Positions 52,287-60,517 of a stretch of DNA of 64,000 nucleotides are shown in pieces. Source of the DNA: Ralstonia pickettii (GTDB lineage: Bacteria; Pseudomonadota; Gammaproteobacteria; Burkholderiales; Burkholderiaceae); the NCBI RefSeq assembly GCF_000607165.1, contig NZ_JFZG01000008.1, positions 310,001 through 374,000 on the forward strand. The letters are read 5' to 3'. A program made the translations under genes and the position numbers. The number at the start of each line of letters is the position of its first letter. Positions within the stretch are counted from its first letter, which is position 1. The notes beneath the pieces were generated by a model. That model had not been told where the DNA came from. It saw only the letters and a program-made list of their open reading frames with translations, and did not search any database.

Positions 52287-52316
52287 AATCAGAATCCGGC
52301 GCGTACCCCCCATCGC

Positions 52317-52563
52317 TATAATTCCCCCGCTGCCGCACCAACGGCAGCCGGGCGTAGCAACCCGCACAGCAATCCTTAGAGAGACTGTCGCGCAAGCGAC
52401 GGTCCGCCTTCGTTCGCTTGTGTTTTTCATGGCGGGCCGGGCGGGGAGACCTTCGGGTCTGCCGGTCGTTCTCTAAGGGCCGGTTTGCTACCCCCGCCGT
52501 CAGGCCCGCCACCCCGTGTAGCAACGAGATGGCGAGCCTCCGATGCAACTTAGAGAGGCCGAC
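52317..52563 (+). promoter_or_regulatory. C4-type antisense-controlled leader, copy 2
   Basis: TATAAT (52317-52322), hairpin GCTGCCG-CACCAA-CGGCAGC (52329-52348), target a1 GTAGCAA (52354-52360), target b1 CCTTAGAGAGA (52374-52384), a 9-bp hairpin with GCAA loop (52383-52404), the antisense core (52431-52510), target a2 GTAGCAA (52518-52524) and target b2 CTTAGAGAG (52549-52557). Target b2 overlaps the GAGAGG ribosome binding site of the gene at 52564. Pairing of the core to a2/b2 would hide the ribosome binding site; pairing to a1/b1 could favour early termination. Confidence 0.8.
52431..52510 (+). ncRNA. C4-type antisense RNA core, copy 2
   Basis: The 80-nt core is closed by GGCGGGCC (52431-52438) with GGCCCGCC (52503-52510), and has the GACC-UUCG-GGUC hairpin. 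Its antisense stretch holds UUCUCUAAGG (52469-52479) and UUGCUAC (52485-52491), exact complements of the b and a targets on both sides. The frame FMAGRAGRPSGLP also runs through it, as in copy 1. Confidence 0.75.
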
Positions 52564-52935
52564 ATGCCATCTGTCAAAAGCGGGCACGACCCCGCGTCCT
52601 ATCCATCTCCCCCAGCACCACCACCCAGCCCGACGCCCACGTCATCCGACACAGGCAGGCTCACCAAGAACCGCACCTACCTGAACGGCGCCATCGCGGC
52701 ACAGGCGTACTTGAAGCGGACTCGCACCGCCATGTGCACGCACGGCCAATGCCGGCCGGGCATGCTGCGCGAGCAGCTTCAACACCTCTCTGCACACGCA
52801 TTCCCACCGGCGTTCATCAAAGGCTTTGTGGATGCGATTGATGCGTACGTATCGATGTCGCTTGGGGGACGCGATGTCGATCCGCAGACGTGGGACGTAC
52901 TAGCCGCCATAGAGCGGCGGGGCTACGGCCAATAA
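52564..52935 (+). CDS. Small conserved protein of unknown function controlled by a C4-type leader (copy 2)
   Basis: ATG at 52564 follows GAGAGG. The 123-residue product has a Pro/Ser/Thr-rich N-terminus (PASYPSPPAPPPSPTPT) and a conserved C-terminal ~87 residues about two-thirds identical by eye to the protein at 1824-2108: CRPGMLREQL, PPAFIKGF, DAIDAY, SMSLGGRDVDP and VLAAIERR. It has no signal peptide or catalytic motif. C4 RNAs usually control phage antirepressor or Ash-type genes; this family is neither as far as I can tell. Confidence 0.75.
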   Translation: MPSVKSGHDPASYPSPPAPPPSPTPTSSDTGRLTKNRTYLNGAIAAQAYLKRTRTAMCTHGQCRPGMLREQLQHLSAHAFPPAFIKGFVDAIDAYVSMSLGGRDVDPQTWDVLAAIERRGYGQ

Positions 52936-52990
52936 AAACAGATTGATGCATTCCCGTGACGGGCGGGAATGCCATGGTCTCTGCAAAACC

Positions 52991-53320
52991 TCAAACCTTC
53001 TCCACCGGCTTCAACTCCCACATCGGCAGGTAATTCATGATCGGCCGCTCGAACGTGCCGCCCTTGTCGATAAAGGGCTTGCCCGAATCCAGCATCGGGC
53101 GGAACGTATCCAGTTGCTTGGCCGCGCCCAGGTCAGTCCACAGGCTCACGTTCGACAGCGACGACGTTGACTCGTCCTCGCCCACATAGAACGCGACCAG
53201 CCCTCGCATGGCCTCGATACCGGGCCGGAGCACCGCTTCGAGATCGTTCATCATCTGCCGCATCTCGGCAAACTTGTCTGGTGGGCACCGCAGAATTGAA
53301 ACTCGGACGACTGGCTGCAT
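52991..53320 (-). CDS. Dimeric alpha-beta barrel (ABM-like) protein
   Basis: The 109-residue product begins VVRVSILRCPPDKFAEMRQMM and has GLVAFYVGEDESTSSLSNVSLWTDLGAAKQLDTF, the pattern of antibiotic-biosynthesis-monooxygenase-like small proteins. It is cytoplasmic; the function is unknown. Confidence 0.7.
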   Translation of the reverse strand: MQPVVRVSILRCPPDKFAEMRQMMNDLEAVLRPGIEAMRGLVAFYVGEDESTSSLSNVSLWTDLGAAKQLDTFRPMLDSGKPFIDKGGTFERPIMNYLPMWELKPVEKV

Positions 53321-53373
53321 TGGAGACTCCTCTCTCGTTGAGCTGCGTGAAACACCAATGAAGAAGACCGACG

Positions 53374-54282
53374 CTACTGCGCCAGAAATTTAACAACGGC
53401 ATTCACCGTAGCCTGCGTCTGTTCCTCCATCAACCAATGCCCCGCATCGGGAATCACCAGTTCCTGCACGTTGGTGGCGGCATTGCGCATGACGATGGCC
53501 TCGTTCTCGCCGAAGGACTTTGCGCCGCCGATGGCGAGCACCGGCATGGGCAGCTTGGTGGCGATGGATTTCTGGTTGTCTTCCGCGTCTTGCGGGATCG
53601 ACAGGAATTGCGCAAACGCTGAATGCATGGCGCCCGGCTTGGCGTAGAGGCGGGCGTAGTGGACCCGTGTGGCTTCGTCGATCTTTGAAGGGTCGCCGGC
53701 AAATTCATTCCAGAACCGGTCGAGGTAGATGCGCTCGCGGCCCTTGACCAGCCGCTCGGCATCGGGGCCGCCGAACGAGAAGTGCCAGAGCTTGGGCGAG
53801 CGGACGATCTGCTCCCACGGTGGCACTCCCGGCACGGGCGCATCCATTACGACCAGCCGCGTGGTCTTGTCCGGATAGCGTGCCGCATAGGCAAACGCCA
53901 CCATGGTGCCGATGTCGTGGCCGACCACATCGGCCTGGTCGATGTTCAGCTTCGTCAGCACAGCCCGGATGTCGCCGGCCTGGGTGCGCTTGTCATAGCC
54001 GCCTTCGGGGTGCGACGACAGCCCCATGCCGCGCAGATCCGGCACCACCACGGTATGCGTGCGGGCCAGCTCGGCCGCCAGGGGCGCCCACATGTCGCCC
54101 GTGTCGCCAAAGCCGTGCAGCAACACCACCGCCGGGCCGCTGCCGCCGACGCGCACAAACAGCGTCGCCCCGTCGGTCTGGATGTTCTGGTGCCGAAAGC
54201 CCAGCGGATACGGCTTGACCTGCACTTGCGCAAAGGGCGTCATGGCAAGCATGAGCGCGACGGCGGCAAACAGTTTTCGCAT
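53374..54282 (-). CDS. Exported alpha/beta hydrolase with Asp nucleophile
   Basis: The 302-residue product has a signal peptide (KLFAAVALMLAMTPFAQ), the oxyanion motif LLHGFGDTGDMW, nucleophile Asp123 in VVGHDIGTMVAF, a cap domain with WHFSFGGPDAERLV, and His in DAGHWLMEE. An Asp nucleophile marks the epoxide hydrolase/haloalkane or fluoroacetate dehalogenase branch, not esterases. It is periplasmic, which is less common for this branch. GGAGAG precedes the ATG. Confidence 0.85.
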   Translation of the reverse strand: MRKLFAAVALMLAMTPFAQVQVKPYPLGFRHQNIQTDGATLFVRVGGSGPAVVLLHGFGDTGDMWAPLAAELARTHTVVVPDLRGMGLSSHPEGGYDKRTQAGDIRAVLTKLNIDQADVVGHDIGTMVAFAYAARYPDKTTRLVVMDAPVPGVPPWEQIVRSPKLWHFSFGGPDAERLVKGRERIYLDRFWNEFAGDPSKIDEATRVHYARLYAKPGAMHSAFAQFLSIPQDAEDNQKSIATKLPMPVLAIGGAKSFGENEAIVMRNAATNVQELVIPDAGHWLMEEQTQATVNAVVKFLAQ

Positions 54283-54518
54283 GGCTGTTCTCTCCGGGGG
54301 CGGGTGGCTGGCCGGGCCGATGAGGAAGCAGCCTGCAGATCGAGCCACACACGCTGCGGGCAAACGCGCGACGCAGGGCCTCGTCAAGAGTAGTACGCGC
54401 CCGGCGCGACGCAAGCGAGAAGGAGGGGGGAGGGATGGCCGGTCGCGGCAATGCGAACTTTGGCGGTTCGCCGCGAACGACCGGGAGCGCGCTGAGCGCT
54501 AGATCGAAACGTGTACTG

Positions 54519-55592
54519 CTAGGTACGGCACTCGTACCAGCCCTTCGTCCGGTTAACAATGCGCACGACCAGAAGCATGACCGGCACTTCGATCAGCACG
54601 CCGACGACGGTGGCCAGCGCCGCACCGGAATGGAAACCGAATAGGCTGATCGCCGCCGCAACGGCCAGCTCGAAGAAGTTCGATGCGCCAATCAGGGCCG
54701 AGGGGCACGCAATGTTGTGCTTCTCGCCAACTGCCCGGTTAAGCCAGTACGCAAGCGCAGAGTTGAAGAACACCTGAATCAGGATCGGCACCGCCAGCAA
54801 GGCGATGACCAGCGGCTGTTTCAGGATCGCTTCACCCTGGAACGCGAACAGCAACACCAGCGTCGCCAACAGCGCAGCGATTGACCACGGGCCGATCTTC
54901 ACCATTGCGGCATCGAACGCCGATTGGCCTTTCGCGAGCAGCGCCTTGCGCCAGATCTGCGCAAGGATCACAGGGATGACGATGTAGAGGACGACCGAGG
55001 TCAGCAGCGTCGCCCACGGCACCGTGATGGCGGACATGCCCAGCAGCAGCCCAACCAACGGCGCAAATGCGATAACCATGATGCTGTCGTTCAACGCGAC
55101 TTGCGACAGCGTGAACAGCGGATCGCCGCCCGTCAGCCGGCTCCACACGAACACCATCGCCGTGCACGGCGCGGCGGCCAGCAGGATGAGGCCCGCGATG
55201 TAACTGTCGATCTGGTCTGCAGGCAGCATCGGCGCAAACAGGTGGCGGATGAAAAACCAGCCGAGAAACGCCATCGAGAACGGCTTGACGAGCCAGTTCA
55301 CGACAAGCGTGACGCCAATACCTTTGACGTGCTGACGCACCTCATGCAACGCACCAAAATCCACCTTGACCAGCATCGGGATGATCATCACCCAGATCAA
55401 CAGCCCGACCGGGAGGTTGACCTGTGCGTATTCCATCCGGCCGATCTGCTGGAACAGGCCAGGCAGCACTTGGCCGAGCACGATGCCGGCAACGATGCAG
55501 AGCGCCACCCAGACAGTCAGGTAGCGCTCGAAGAAGTTGATGGCGGGCCTTGTGGCGGCCTGTGCTGGCGGCGCTACGTTCGATGCAGTCAT
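54519..55592 (-). CDS. acr3: Arsenite efflux transporter, ACR3 family
   Basis: The 357-residue product has ten hydrophobic helices, the essential Cys in LAAAPCTAMVFVWSRLTGGDP, and PSALIGASNFFELAVAAAISLFG. It extrudes arsenite across the inner membrane. It is the last gene of arsR-arsI-arsC-acr3, 15 bp after arsC. Confidence 0.95.
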   Translation of the reverse strand: MTASNVAPPAQAATRPAINFFERYLTVWVALCIVAGIVLGQVLPGLFQQIGRMEYAQVNLPVGLLIWVMIIPMLVKVDFGALHEVRQHVKGIGVTLVVNWLVKPFSMAFLGWFFIRHLFAPMLPADQIDSYIAGLILLAAAPCTAMVFVWSRLTGGDPLFTLSQVALNDSIMVIAFAPLVGLLLGMSAITVPWATLLTSVVLYIVIPVILAQIWRKALLAKGQSAFDAAMVKIGPWSIAALLATLVLLFAFQGEAILKQPLVIALLAVPILIQVFFNSALAYWLNRAVGEKHNIACPSALIGASNFFELAVAAAISLFGFHSGAALATVVGVLIEVPVMLLVVRIVNRTKGWYECRT

Positions 55593-55607
55593 TGGACAGG
55601 CTTCAGA

Positions 55608-56102
55608 TCAGTTTTGCGAAATGCGTTCCAACGCCGTTTGAAGCTCGGCATTGCTCATGCCATCGAGCGGCAGGGCCAGCAGTTGCAGCATGCGGTAGCC
55701 GATGGCCTGGCGTGTCAGCTCAAAGGCCTGGCGCTTGCTTTCGTCACCGCCGGGCGCATTGGATGGGTCGGCATAGCCCCAATGCACTTTCACGGGACTG
55801 CCGGGCCAATACGGGCAGGTCTCCGCTGCAGCGCTGTCGCACACGGTAATGACGATGCGCATCTGCGGTGCGCCGTCTGCAACGAACTCGTCCCAGCTCT
55901 TGCTGCGGTAGCCGGTGGTGTCGATGCCTGCGTTGGTGAGGGCTTCGAGTGCAAACGGGTTGAGGCGGCCGCTCGGTGCGCTGCCGGCGCTGTAGGCGCG
56001 CACGTCTTTGCCGAGTTGTTGGGCCCAATGGTTGAGCATGCCTTCGCTCAGCACGCTGCGTGCGGAGTTGTGGGTGCAGAGGATGAGGACGTTGGTGGTC
56101 AT
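55608..56102 (-). CDS. arsC: Arsenate reductase, low-molecular-weight phosphatase type
   Basis: The 164-residue product begins NVLILCTHNSARSVLSEG, with catalytic Cys9 in the CX5R loop. Redox cysteines follow in VCDSAAAETCPYWPG, and the HWGYADPSNAPG region. It reduces arsenate to arsenite with thioredoxin or glutathione for export by Acr3. It overlaps no neighbour; gaps are 10 and 15 bp. Confidence 0.94.
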   Translation of the reverse strand: MTTNVLILCTHNSARSVLSEGMLNHWAQQLGKDVRAYSAGSAPSGRLNPFALEALTNAGIDTTGYRSKSWDEFVADGAPQMRIVITVCDSAAAETCPYWPGSPVKVHWGYADPSNAPGGDESKRQAFELTRQAIGYRMLQLLALPLDGMSNAELQTALERISQN

Positions 56103-56112
56103 GGGTTCGCTG

Positions 56113-56595
56113 TCAGCAGCAGGATGAGCCGGACTTCACTGCGATACCGATCGGCTTGCCTTTCGGGGCACGGGGTGCGCAGCAGGCAGAACTTTCCGTC
56201 GTGGCTTCTTCCTTCTTGTCTTCGCGAAACACCGGGATATTGCCCAGCGAATGGAAGTGCTCCCAGGCGATGCCCTGCGGGTCGGTAATCCAGTGCTTGT
56301 CGCTGCGGGCATAGCAGCAGGTGGTTTCGCCTTCGTCCAATAGGGCCATGTCTGCAACTTCGGCGCGGGCTTTCAGCTCGGCCAGCTCGGCAGCGTCATC
56401 GACTTGGAAGCCAAGATGGTCCACGCCCGCGGCGCTGCCACGCGTCGAGATGGCGAAGTTGATGCGTGGGTCGTCCAGCATCCACTTGGCGTAATCGGTC
56501 TCCACACGCGTCGGCTCGGCTGCAAACAGCTTCGAGTAGAAGGCGATGCTCTTGCTCAGGTCGTCAACGTGGAGATGGACGTGAAATCGTTTCAT
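56113..56595 (-). CDS. arsI: ArsI/CadI-family C-As lyase
   Basis: The 160-residue VOC-fold enzyme starts MKRFHVHLHVDDLSKSIAFYSKLF. Candidate Fe(II) ligands are an N-terminal His, His60 (GVDHLGF) and Glu112 (IAWEHF). The vicinal cysteines 93-94 (TTCCYARSDKHW) bind trivalent organoarsenicals. It demethylates MAs(III) with O2. Extra C-terminal cysteine pairs (SACCAP, SSCC) may bind arsenic. AGGAG precedes ATG 56595. Confidence 0.9.
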   Translation of the reverse strand: MKRFHVHLHVDDLSKSIAFYSKLFAAEPTRVETDYAKWMLDDPRINFAISTRGSAAGVDHLGFQVDDAAELAELKARAEVADMALLDEGETTCCYARSDKHWITDPQGIAWEHFHSLGNIPVFREDKKEEATTESSACCAPRAPKGKPIGIAVKSGSSCC

Positions 56596-56606
56596 GGGAT
56601 GCTCCT

Positions 56607-56930
56607 TCAGCACTTGCAGGCGGCGGCGTTTGCTTCCAGGCAGGTTTCGCCCTGGCAGCAGTTGGCGGTCAGGAAGCCCAGCAGGGCGTTCATGTGGTCA
56701 TACGCCGCGCGATAGATCAGGTTGCGGCCGTCGCGCTCCTGCGTCACCAGGCGCGCGGCTGTCAGTTCCTTGAGGTGGAATGACAGCGTGGCACCCGGCA
56801 CGTCGAGCTGTTCGGCAATCGCGCCTGGCGTGAGGCCCGTTGGCCCCGCAACCACCAGCATGCGGAACACTTGCAGGCGAATGCCATGGGCCAGCGCGGC
56901 GAGGGATCGGATAGCGTCGTTTTCTTCCAT
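56607..56930 (-). CDS. arsR: Arsenic-responsive repressor ArsR
   Basis: The 107-residue product has a winged helix (LTPGAIAEQLDVPGATLSFHLKELTAARLV) and C-terminal cysteines 91, 92, 97, 105 and 107. Its As(III) site is therefore at the C-terminus rather than in the recognition helix. That layout is seen in ArsR types responding to trivalent arsenicals, including methylated ones, which fits the arsI neighbour. A palindrome abuts the start codon. Confidence 0.93.
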   Translation of the reverse strand: MEENDAIRSLAALAHGIRLQVFRMLVVAGPTGLTPGAIAEQLDVPGATLSFHLKELTAARLVTQERDGRNLIYRAAYDHMNALLGFLTANCCQGETCLEANAAACKC

Positions 56931-56950
56931 ATTTCCAATATATTCGAAAT
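56931..56950. promoter_or_regulatory. ArsR operator
   Basis: ATTTCCAATATATTCGAAAT is a 20-bp palindrome with one mismatched pair. It is immediately upstream of the arsR ATG and includes the only SD-like bases (GGAAA on the minus strand). Binding of ArsR here would block both transcription and, indirectly, initiation. Confidence 0.8.
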
Positions 56951-57120
56951 GTTTGACGGCAGCAAGGCGATCAGCCTGCGATGTCGGGAACAACTTGGGG
57001 AGCACTTGACGCTATTGCGCGAGAGATTGGGCGGTGGCATTCGGTGGCTGCATCACCAATGGCCAACGCCTGCATGCTGCTTTGCCCACAACCCAGCCAG
57101 GGGCTCGATGCCCGACAGAG

Positions 57121-57396
57121 GGTTTATAGGTTTACTTCTTTATGTATACAGATAGTAGTAGTAGATAACGGTGGATAAGTCCTGTGGATAAGCACCAAAA
57201 GCGCTTTGACATCAAAGGCTTGCAGAACGGACAACCCATCGGACAGCGTGTGCTGTCGCGTGGATGAGTCCGGGGCATCGCGTCTGACCCTGTCGACCCA
57301 GTGGGAAGTTGTTCCTGTGCTATCTGCCCACTGACCCCGGAGAACCAACACGCTTGTCCCTGGAGTTATTCACAGGGGCAGGGTGCGTTATCCACA
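57121..57396. other. DnaA-box cluster with AT-rich tract and TAG repeats, origin-like
   Basis: An AT-rich tract (57121-57152) is followed by (TAG)4 (57153-57164). DnaA boxes in reverse orientation follow at 57170-57178 (TTATCCACC) and 57183-57191 (TTATCCACA). Forward boxes are at 57366-57374 (TTATTCACA) and 57388-57396 (TTATCCACA). Boxes next to a 3'-GAT-5' trinucleotide run match the bacterial origin unwinding element (DnaA-trio). No dnaA, repA or parAB lies in the window. Confidence 0.55.
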
Positions 57397-57416
57397 GCGG
57401 GGTTCTTCAAGTCCGA

Positions 57417-57875
57417 CTAGTGCGGGTAATACTCCAGCTCGGCAATGCGCGCCCGGATCGCCTCGACGTTCAGCCCTTCAATATCGGGGCTCGCCATTGA
57501 GCCGCTGTCTGCGCGCCACGGTGCGTTGTCGGCGGCCCGCTGTGCGTTTCGATAGGCCAGCCATGCACGTTGGGCGTTGCGGATGGCCTGGCGAGAGGCC
57601 GGGTCCGTCTTGCTCATGACCGCCTGATACAGCGTATTCATCTGGCGGTCGTAGGCTTGGTAGGCGGTGTGCGTGCACTCGGTCATGCCGGCCGTCGTGG
57701 TGCCTCGCGGGCTCTTCAGGCATTGCTGGAGCGCGTCGTCGACCGGGTCGGCGGCCGATGCGGCCAAGGGCAGCAGCAGAGCCGCGAGTGATAACGCGCG
57801 CACGGCGCGACGCACAGCCTGGTTGGCAGAACGGCGTGTCGGGCGGGGCTGATTGATGTGCATCGGAAGGGCCAT
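57417..57875 (-). CDS. Exported DUF1311/LprI-like protein
   Basis: The 152-residue product has a signal sequence (VRALSLAALLLPLAASA) and a DUF1311 domain: CTHTAYQAYDRQMNTLYQAVM and AIRNAQRAWLAYRNAQ. Relatives include lysozyme inhibitor LprI. ATG 57875 is preferred because GAGG lies six bases upstream. It is divergent from another DUF1311 gene at 58047. Confidence 0.8.
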   Translation of the reverse strand: MALPMHINQPRPTRRSANQAVRRAVRALSLAALLLPLAASAADPVDDALQQCLKSPRGTTTAGMTECTHTAYQAYDRQMNTLYQAVMSKTDPASRQAIRNAQRAWLAYRNAQRAADNAPWRADSGSMASPDIEGLNVEAIRARIAELEYYPH

Positions 57876-58046
57876 TGCGTACCTCATGGTTTTCACAGCC
57901 GGGTGGTTGCCATGGTAGGAAAAGTCTTGCCGTGCCGCACGGGGCGCGCGATGAAAGCGGCCATGTGCGGAGAAAGCACACCACACGGCCAAATTCCACA
58001 GCACAATCGCGCACACGTTCCCATCCAGTTCCCAAAGGTTCATCCA

Positions 58047-59039
58047 ATGACGCCACTTCGCGGCATTGCCGCCATCGCATTTGGCATTGCTTTTCTGCCC
58101 ATGGCTGCGCACGCTGCCAGCTTTGACTGCGCCGCCGCGCGCAGCCCGATGGAGCAGGCCATCTGCAATGACGCACAACTCTCCGCCTTGGATAGCCAAC
58201 TGGCCGATGCATACCGCGCTGCGTTGAACAAGCGCGGCGCCGACACCGACGCATTGAAGGCCGAACAACGCGAATGGTTGAAACAGCGTGCGCCTTCCGG
58301 CCAGATCGACGTGGCAGCGTTGAAAGAGGCGTACCGCACGCGCATTGACGAGGTGAAATCGCAACCCGTGTTTCCCGATCCGGGCGAGCGAGTGGATGGC
58401 CCGGTTTACCACCTGAAGGCAATCGCCAAGCAGCACGATTTCGTGCTCCGCATGCTCGAAGCCTGTCCGGCGGAAAGCAGCAAAGAGGACACCACCTGCG
58501 AAGGGCCCGCCCAGTTGCTCATTCATGACAAGGGCCAACGCGCCGTGCGTCAGGTCATCAACCTGCCGAAGGTGTTTGTCACGCTGCCCAAGGGGGGCAT
58601 GGGGCCCCTGGTCAATTCGACGCGTCTCTATGACTACCAGGGCGTGATCAACGTTGGCGATTTCAACTTCGACGGCAAGGAGGACTTCGGCATCCAGACC
58701 GGCAACGAGGGCAGTTACGGTGGCCCCAGCTATGACGTCTATCTGTTCAATGCGCAGACCCAGCGCTTTGTGCGCAACAGTGAGATGACGGGGCTCATTC
58801 TGGAAACACTCGGGTTCTTTGAAGTGGATGCCAGGAACAAGCGTCTGCGCACGTGGGCGAAGAGCGGTTGCTGCTATCACGAGCGCACGGTGTACGCCGT
58901 CGAACACGATGTACCGGTCGCCGTTGAACGCCGCATTGATGACGCGCAGGGCGGCGGCGACAAGATGAAAGTCACCGTGGAAACACTGGTCAACGGCAAA
59001 TGGCGCAGCAAGGTGCATTACGAGCCGATGCCGAAGTGA
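58047..59039 (+). CDS. Exported protein with DUF1311 and XAC2610-like domains
   Basis: The 330-residue product has a signal peptide (GIAFLPMAAHAA) and a DUF1311 N-domain (FDCAAARSPMEQAICNDAQLSALDSQLADAYRAAL, EQREWLKQR). The C-terminal beta domain has NVGDFNFDGKEDFGIQTGNEGSYGGPSYDVYLFN, like the XAC2610 (FG-GAP-like) lysozyme-inhibitor group. It probably protects the cell wall against host or rival lysozymes. Confidence 0.78.
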   Translation: MTPLRGIAAIAFGIAFLPMAAHAASFDCAAARSPMEQAICNDAQLSALDSQLADAYRAALNKRGADTDALKAEQREWLKQRAPSGQIDVAALKEAYRTRIDEVKSQPVFPDPGERVDGPVYHLKAIAKQHDFVLRMLEACPAESSKEDTTCEGPAQLLIHDKGQRAVRQVINLPKVFVTLPKGGMGPLVNSTRLYDYQGVINVGDFNFDGKEDFGIQTGNEGSYGGPSYDVYLFNAQTQRFVRNSEMTGLILETLGFFEVDARNKRLRTWAKSGCCYHERTVYAVEHDVPVAVERRIDDAQGGGDKMKVTVETLVNGKWRSKVHYEPMPK

Positions 59040-59066
59040 ACGCGCTCACAAACAATATCAACAGAC

Positions 59067-59891
59067 ATGAAACACGCTCGCCTGCCCCCTCTGCTGTGCG
59101 CTGCCGGCCTGCTGCTTGCCGCGCAAACCCTCCACGCTGCTGAAGACGCCTGCACCGCCCAGGTGGACAGCGCAATCAAGCGGGCCTACCCCGCTGCAAA
59201 ACGTGCAGGCCGTGGTTACAAGGTCGGCGACGCGCACATCCAATTGCCGGAGGAGTCCGACCCGCATGCGGTGGTGTGCCGCACGTGGCCCGCGCATCCG
59301 GAACTCACGCTCATGGCCGTGCCGCTCATGCAGCAGGAGGACGCAGACGCGGGCACCAATGAAGGCGACCTTGAACTGTTCGTGGTCGACAGCGCCAACG
59401 GCAGCATCCGGCAACGTCTGCGCCTGCCAGCGCGTATGTCGGACGATGCGGTGCGCATCCGGTCCGTCACGTTCGATACCGCGCGCTACGTGGTCGCGCC
59501 AGGGCAGATGGCATTCGGGGTGCGCATCGTCAAAGAGGGCAGTTCGCGGCCCAATCCGTTCAACGAGACCGGCCTATGGCTCTACACCGTCCAGGGCAAT
59601 CAATTGAAACCGGTGTTGAACGGCGTTGTCGTGGAAAGCGGCGGCGGTGAATGGGATACCAACTGCGCCGGCGCGTTCGAGCAAACCAAGCGCACGCTGA
59701 ACATGACATCGGACACCCACAACGGGTACGCCGATATCGCGGTGTCGGAAACCAAGTCCTCGTCCACCAACACGGTCGACAAGGCCGGCGAATGCCAGAC
59801 GCACGACGCCAAGCCGCGGCGCACAACCTACCGGCTTGCGCATGACGGCAAGCAATACGTCGTGCCGAAGGCGCTGATGCCGTTGGATTGA
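59067..59891 (+). CDS. Exported protein of unknown function
   Basis: The 274-residue product has a signal peptide (LPPLLCAAGLLLAAQTLHAA) and a body with EDACTAQVDSAIKRAYP, RTWPAHPELTLMAVPL and SAKGS-like repeats absent. Cysteine pairs could form disulphides. It starts 27 bp after the DUF1311 gene and is probably cotranscribed with it. No domain was recognised. Confidence 0.65.
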   Translation: MKHARLPPLLCAAGLLLAAQTLHAAEDACTAQVDSAIKRAYPAAKRAGRGYKVGDAHIQLPEESDPHAVVCRTWPAHPELTLMAVPLMQQEDADAGTNEGDLELFVVDSANGSIRQRLRLPARMSDDAVRIRSVTFDTARYVVAPGQMAFGVRIVKEGSSRPNPFNETGLWLYTVQGNQLKPVLNGVVVESGGGEWDTNCAGAFEQTKRTLNMTSDTHNGYADIAVSETKSSSTNTVDKAGECQTHDAKPRRTTYRLAHDGKQYVVPKALMPLD

Positions 59892-60066
59892 GAGGCAAGC
59901 GTGGGCGGGATCGCTCCGCCCTCATCCTGGCGTCTACGCCATCTCGCCTAGCCAACGGCTGATAACGCAAACGCGGCGCCCGTCCTATACCTACGGTGTT
60001 CGGCCATGCATGGCCGTGGCGGCTTTGTCGCGGCGCTTGCCCTGGCCATCACCCAGGAGGCAAATC

Positions 60067-60372
60067 ATGCGCATGCTCGTCAACGTGCGGATTCCGCACG
60101 AACCCTTCAACACCTACGTGCGCGACGGTTCCATCGCCGAGCTGATTCCGCGCGTGATGGCCGAGAGCAAGCCCGAGGTTGTCTACTTCACGGAGCAGAA
60201 CGGCCATCGCGGCGCAGTGCTCATCGTCAATGTGGAATCAGCCTCGCACATTCCCGCGCTGGCGGAGCCGTGGTTTCTGCTGTTCAACGCAGACTGTGAG
60301 TTCCGCATCGTGATGAGTGCGGAGGATCTGCAGAAAGCGGGGTTGGCGGAGATCGGCGCCAAGTGGAAGTGA
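60067..60372 (+). CDS. Small conserved cytoplasmic protein
   Basis: AGGAGG precedes ATG 60067. The 101-residue product reads MRMLVNVRIPHEPFNTYVRD, then VVYFTEQNGHRGAVLIVNVES and WFLLFNADCEFRIVMSAEDL. This looks like a ferredoxin-like (dimeric alpha-beta) fold common in Burkholderiales and rhizobia. The function is unknown. Confidence 0.7.
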   Translation: MRMLVNVRIPHEPFNTYVRDGSIAELIPRVMAESKPEVVYFTEQNGHRGAVLIVNVESASHIPALAEPWFLLFNADCEFRIVMSAEDLQKAGLAEIGAKWK

Positions 60373-60517
60373 GGTGACGCCTCGCGGCGCTCATCCCCCG
60401 CCCATCCCCTTGTGCGGTGCACCTGCGGTTGTCGTTACGTTTGGTTGCACTCAAACGCACGTTCTCATCTGCGCGTCCCTACAATCGGTGGAACCAAAAC
60501 CGAGAAGGAGGAAACAG

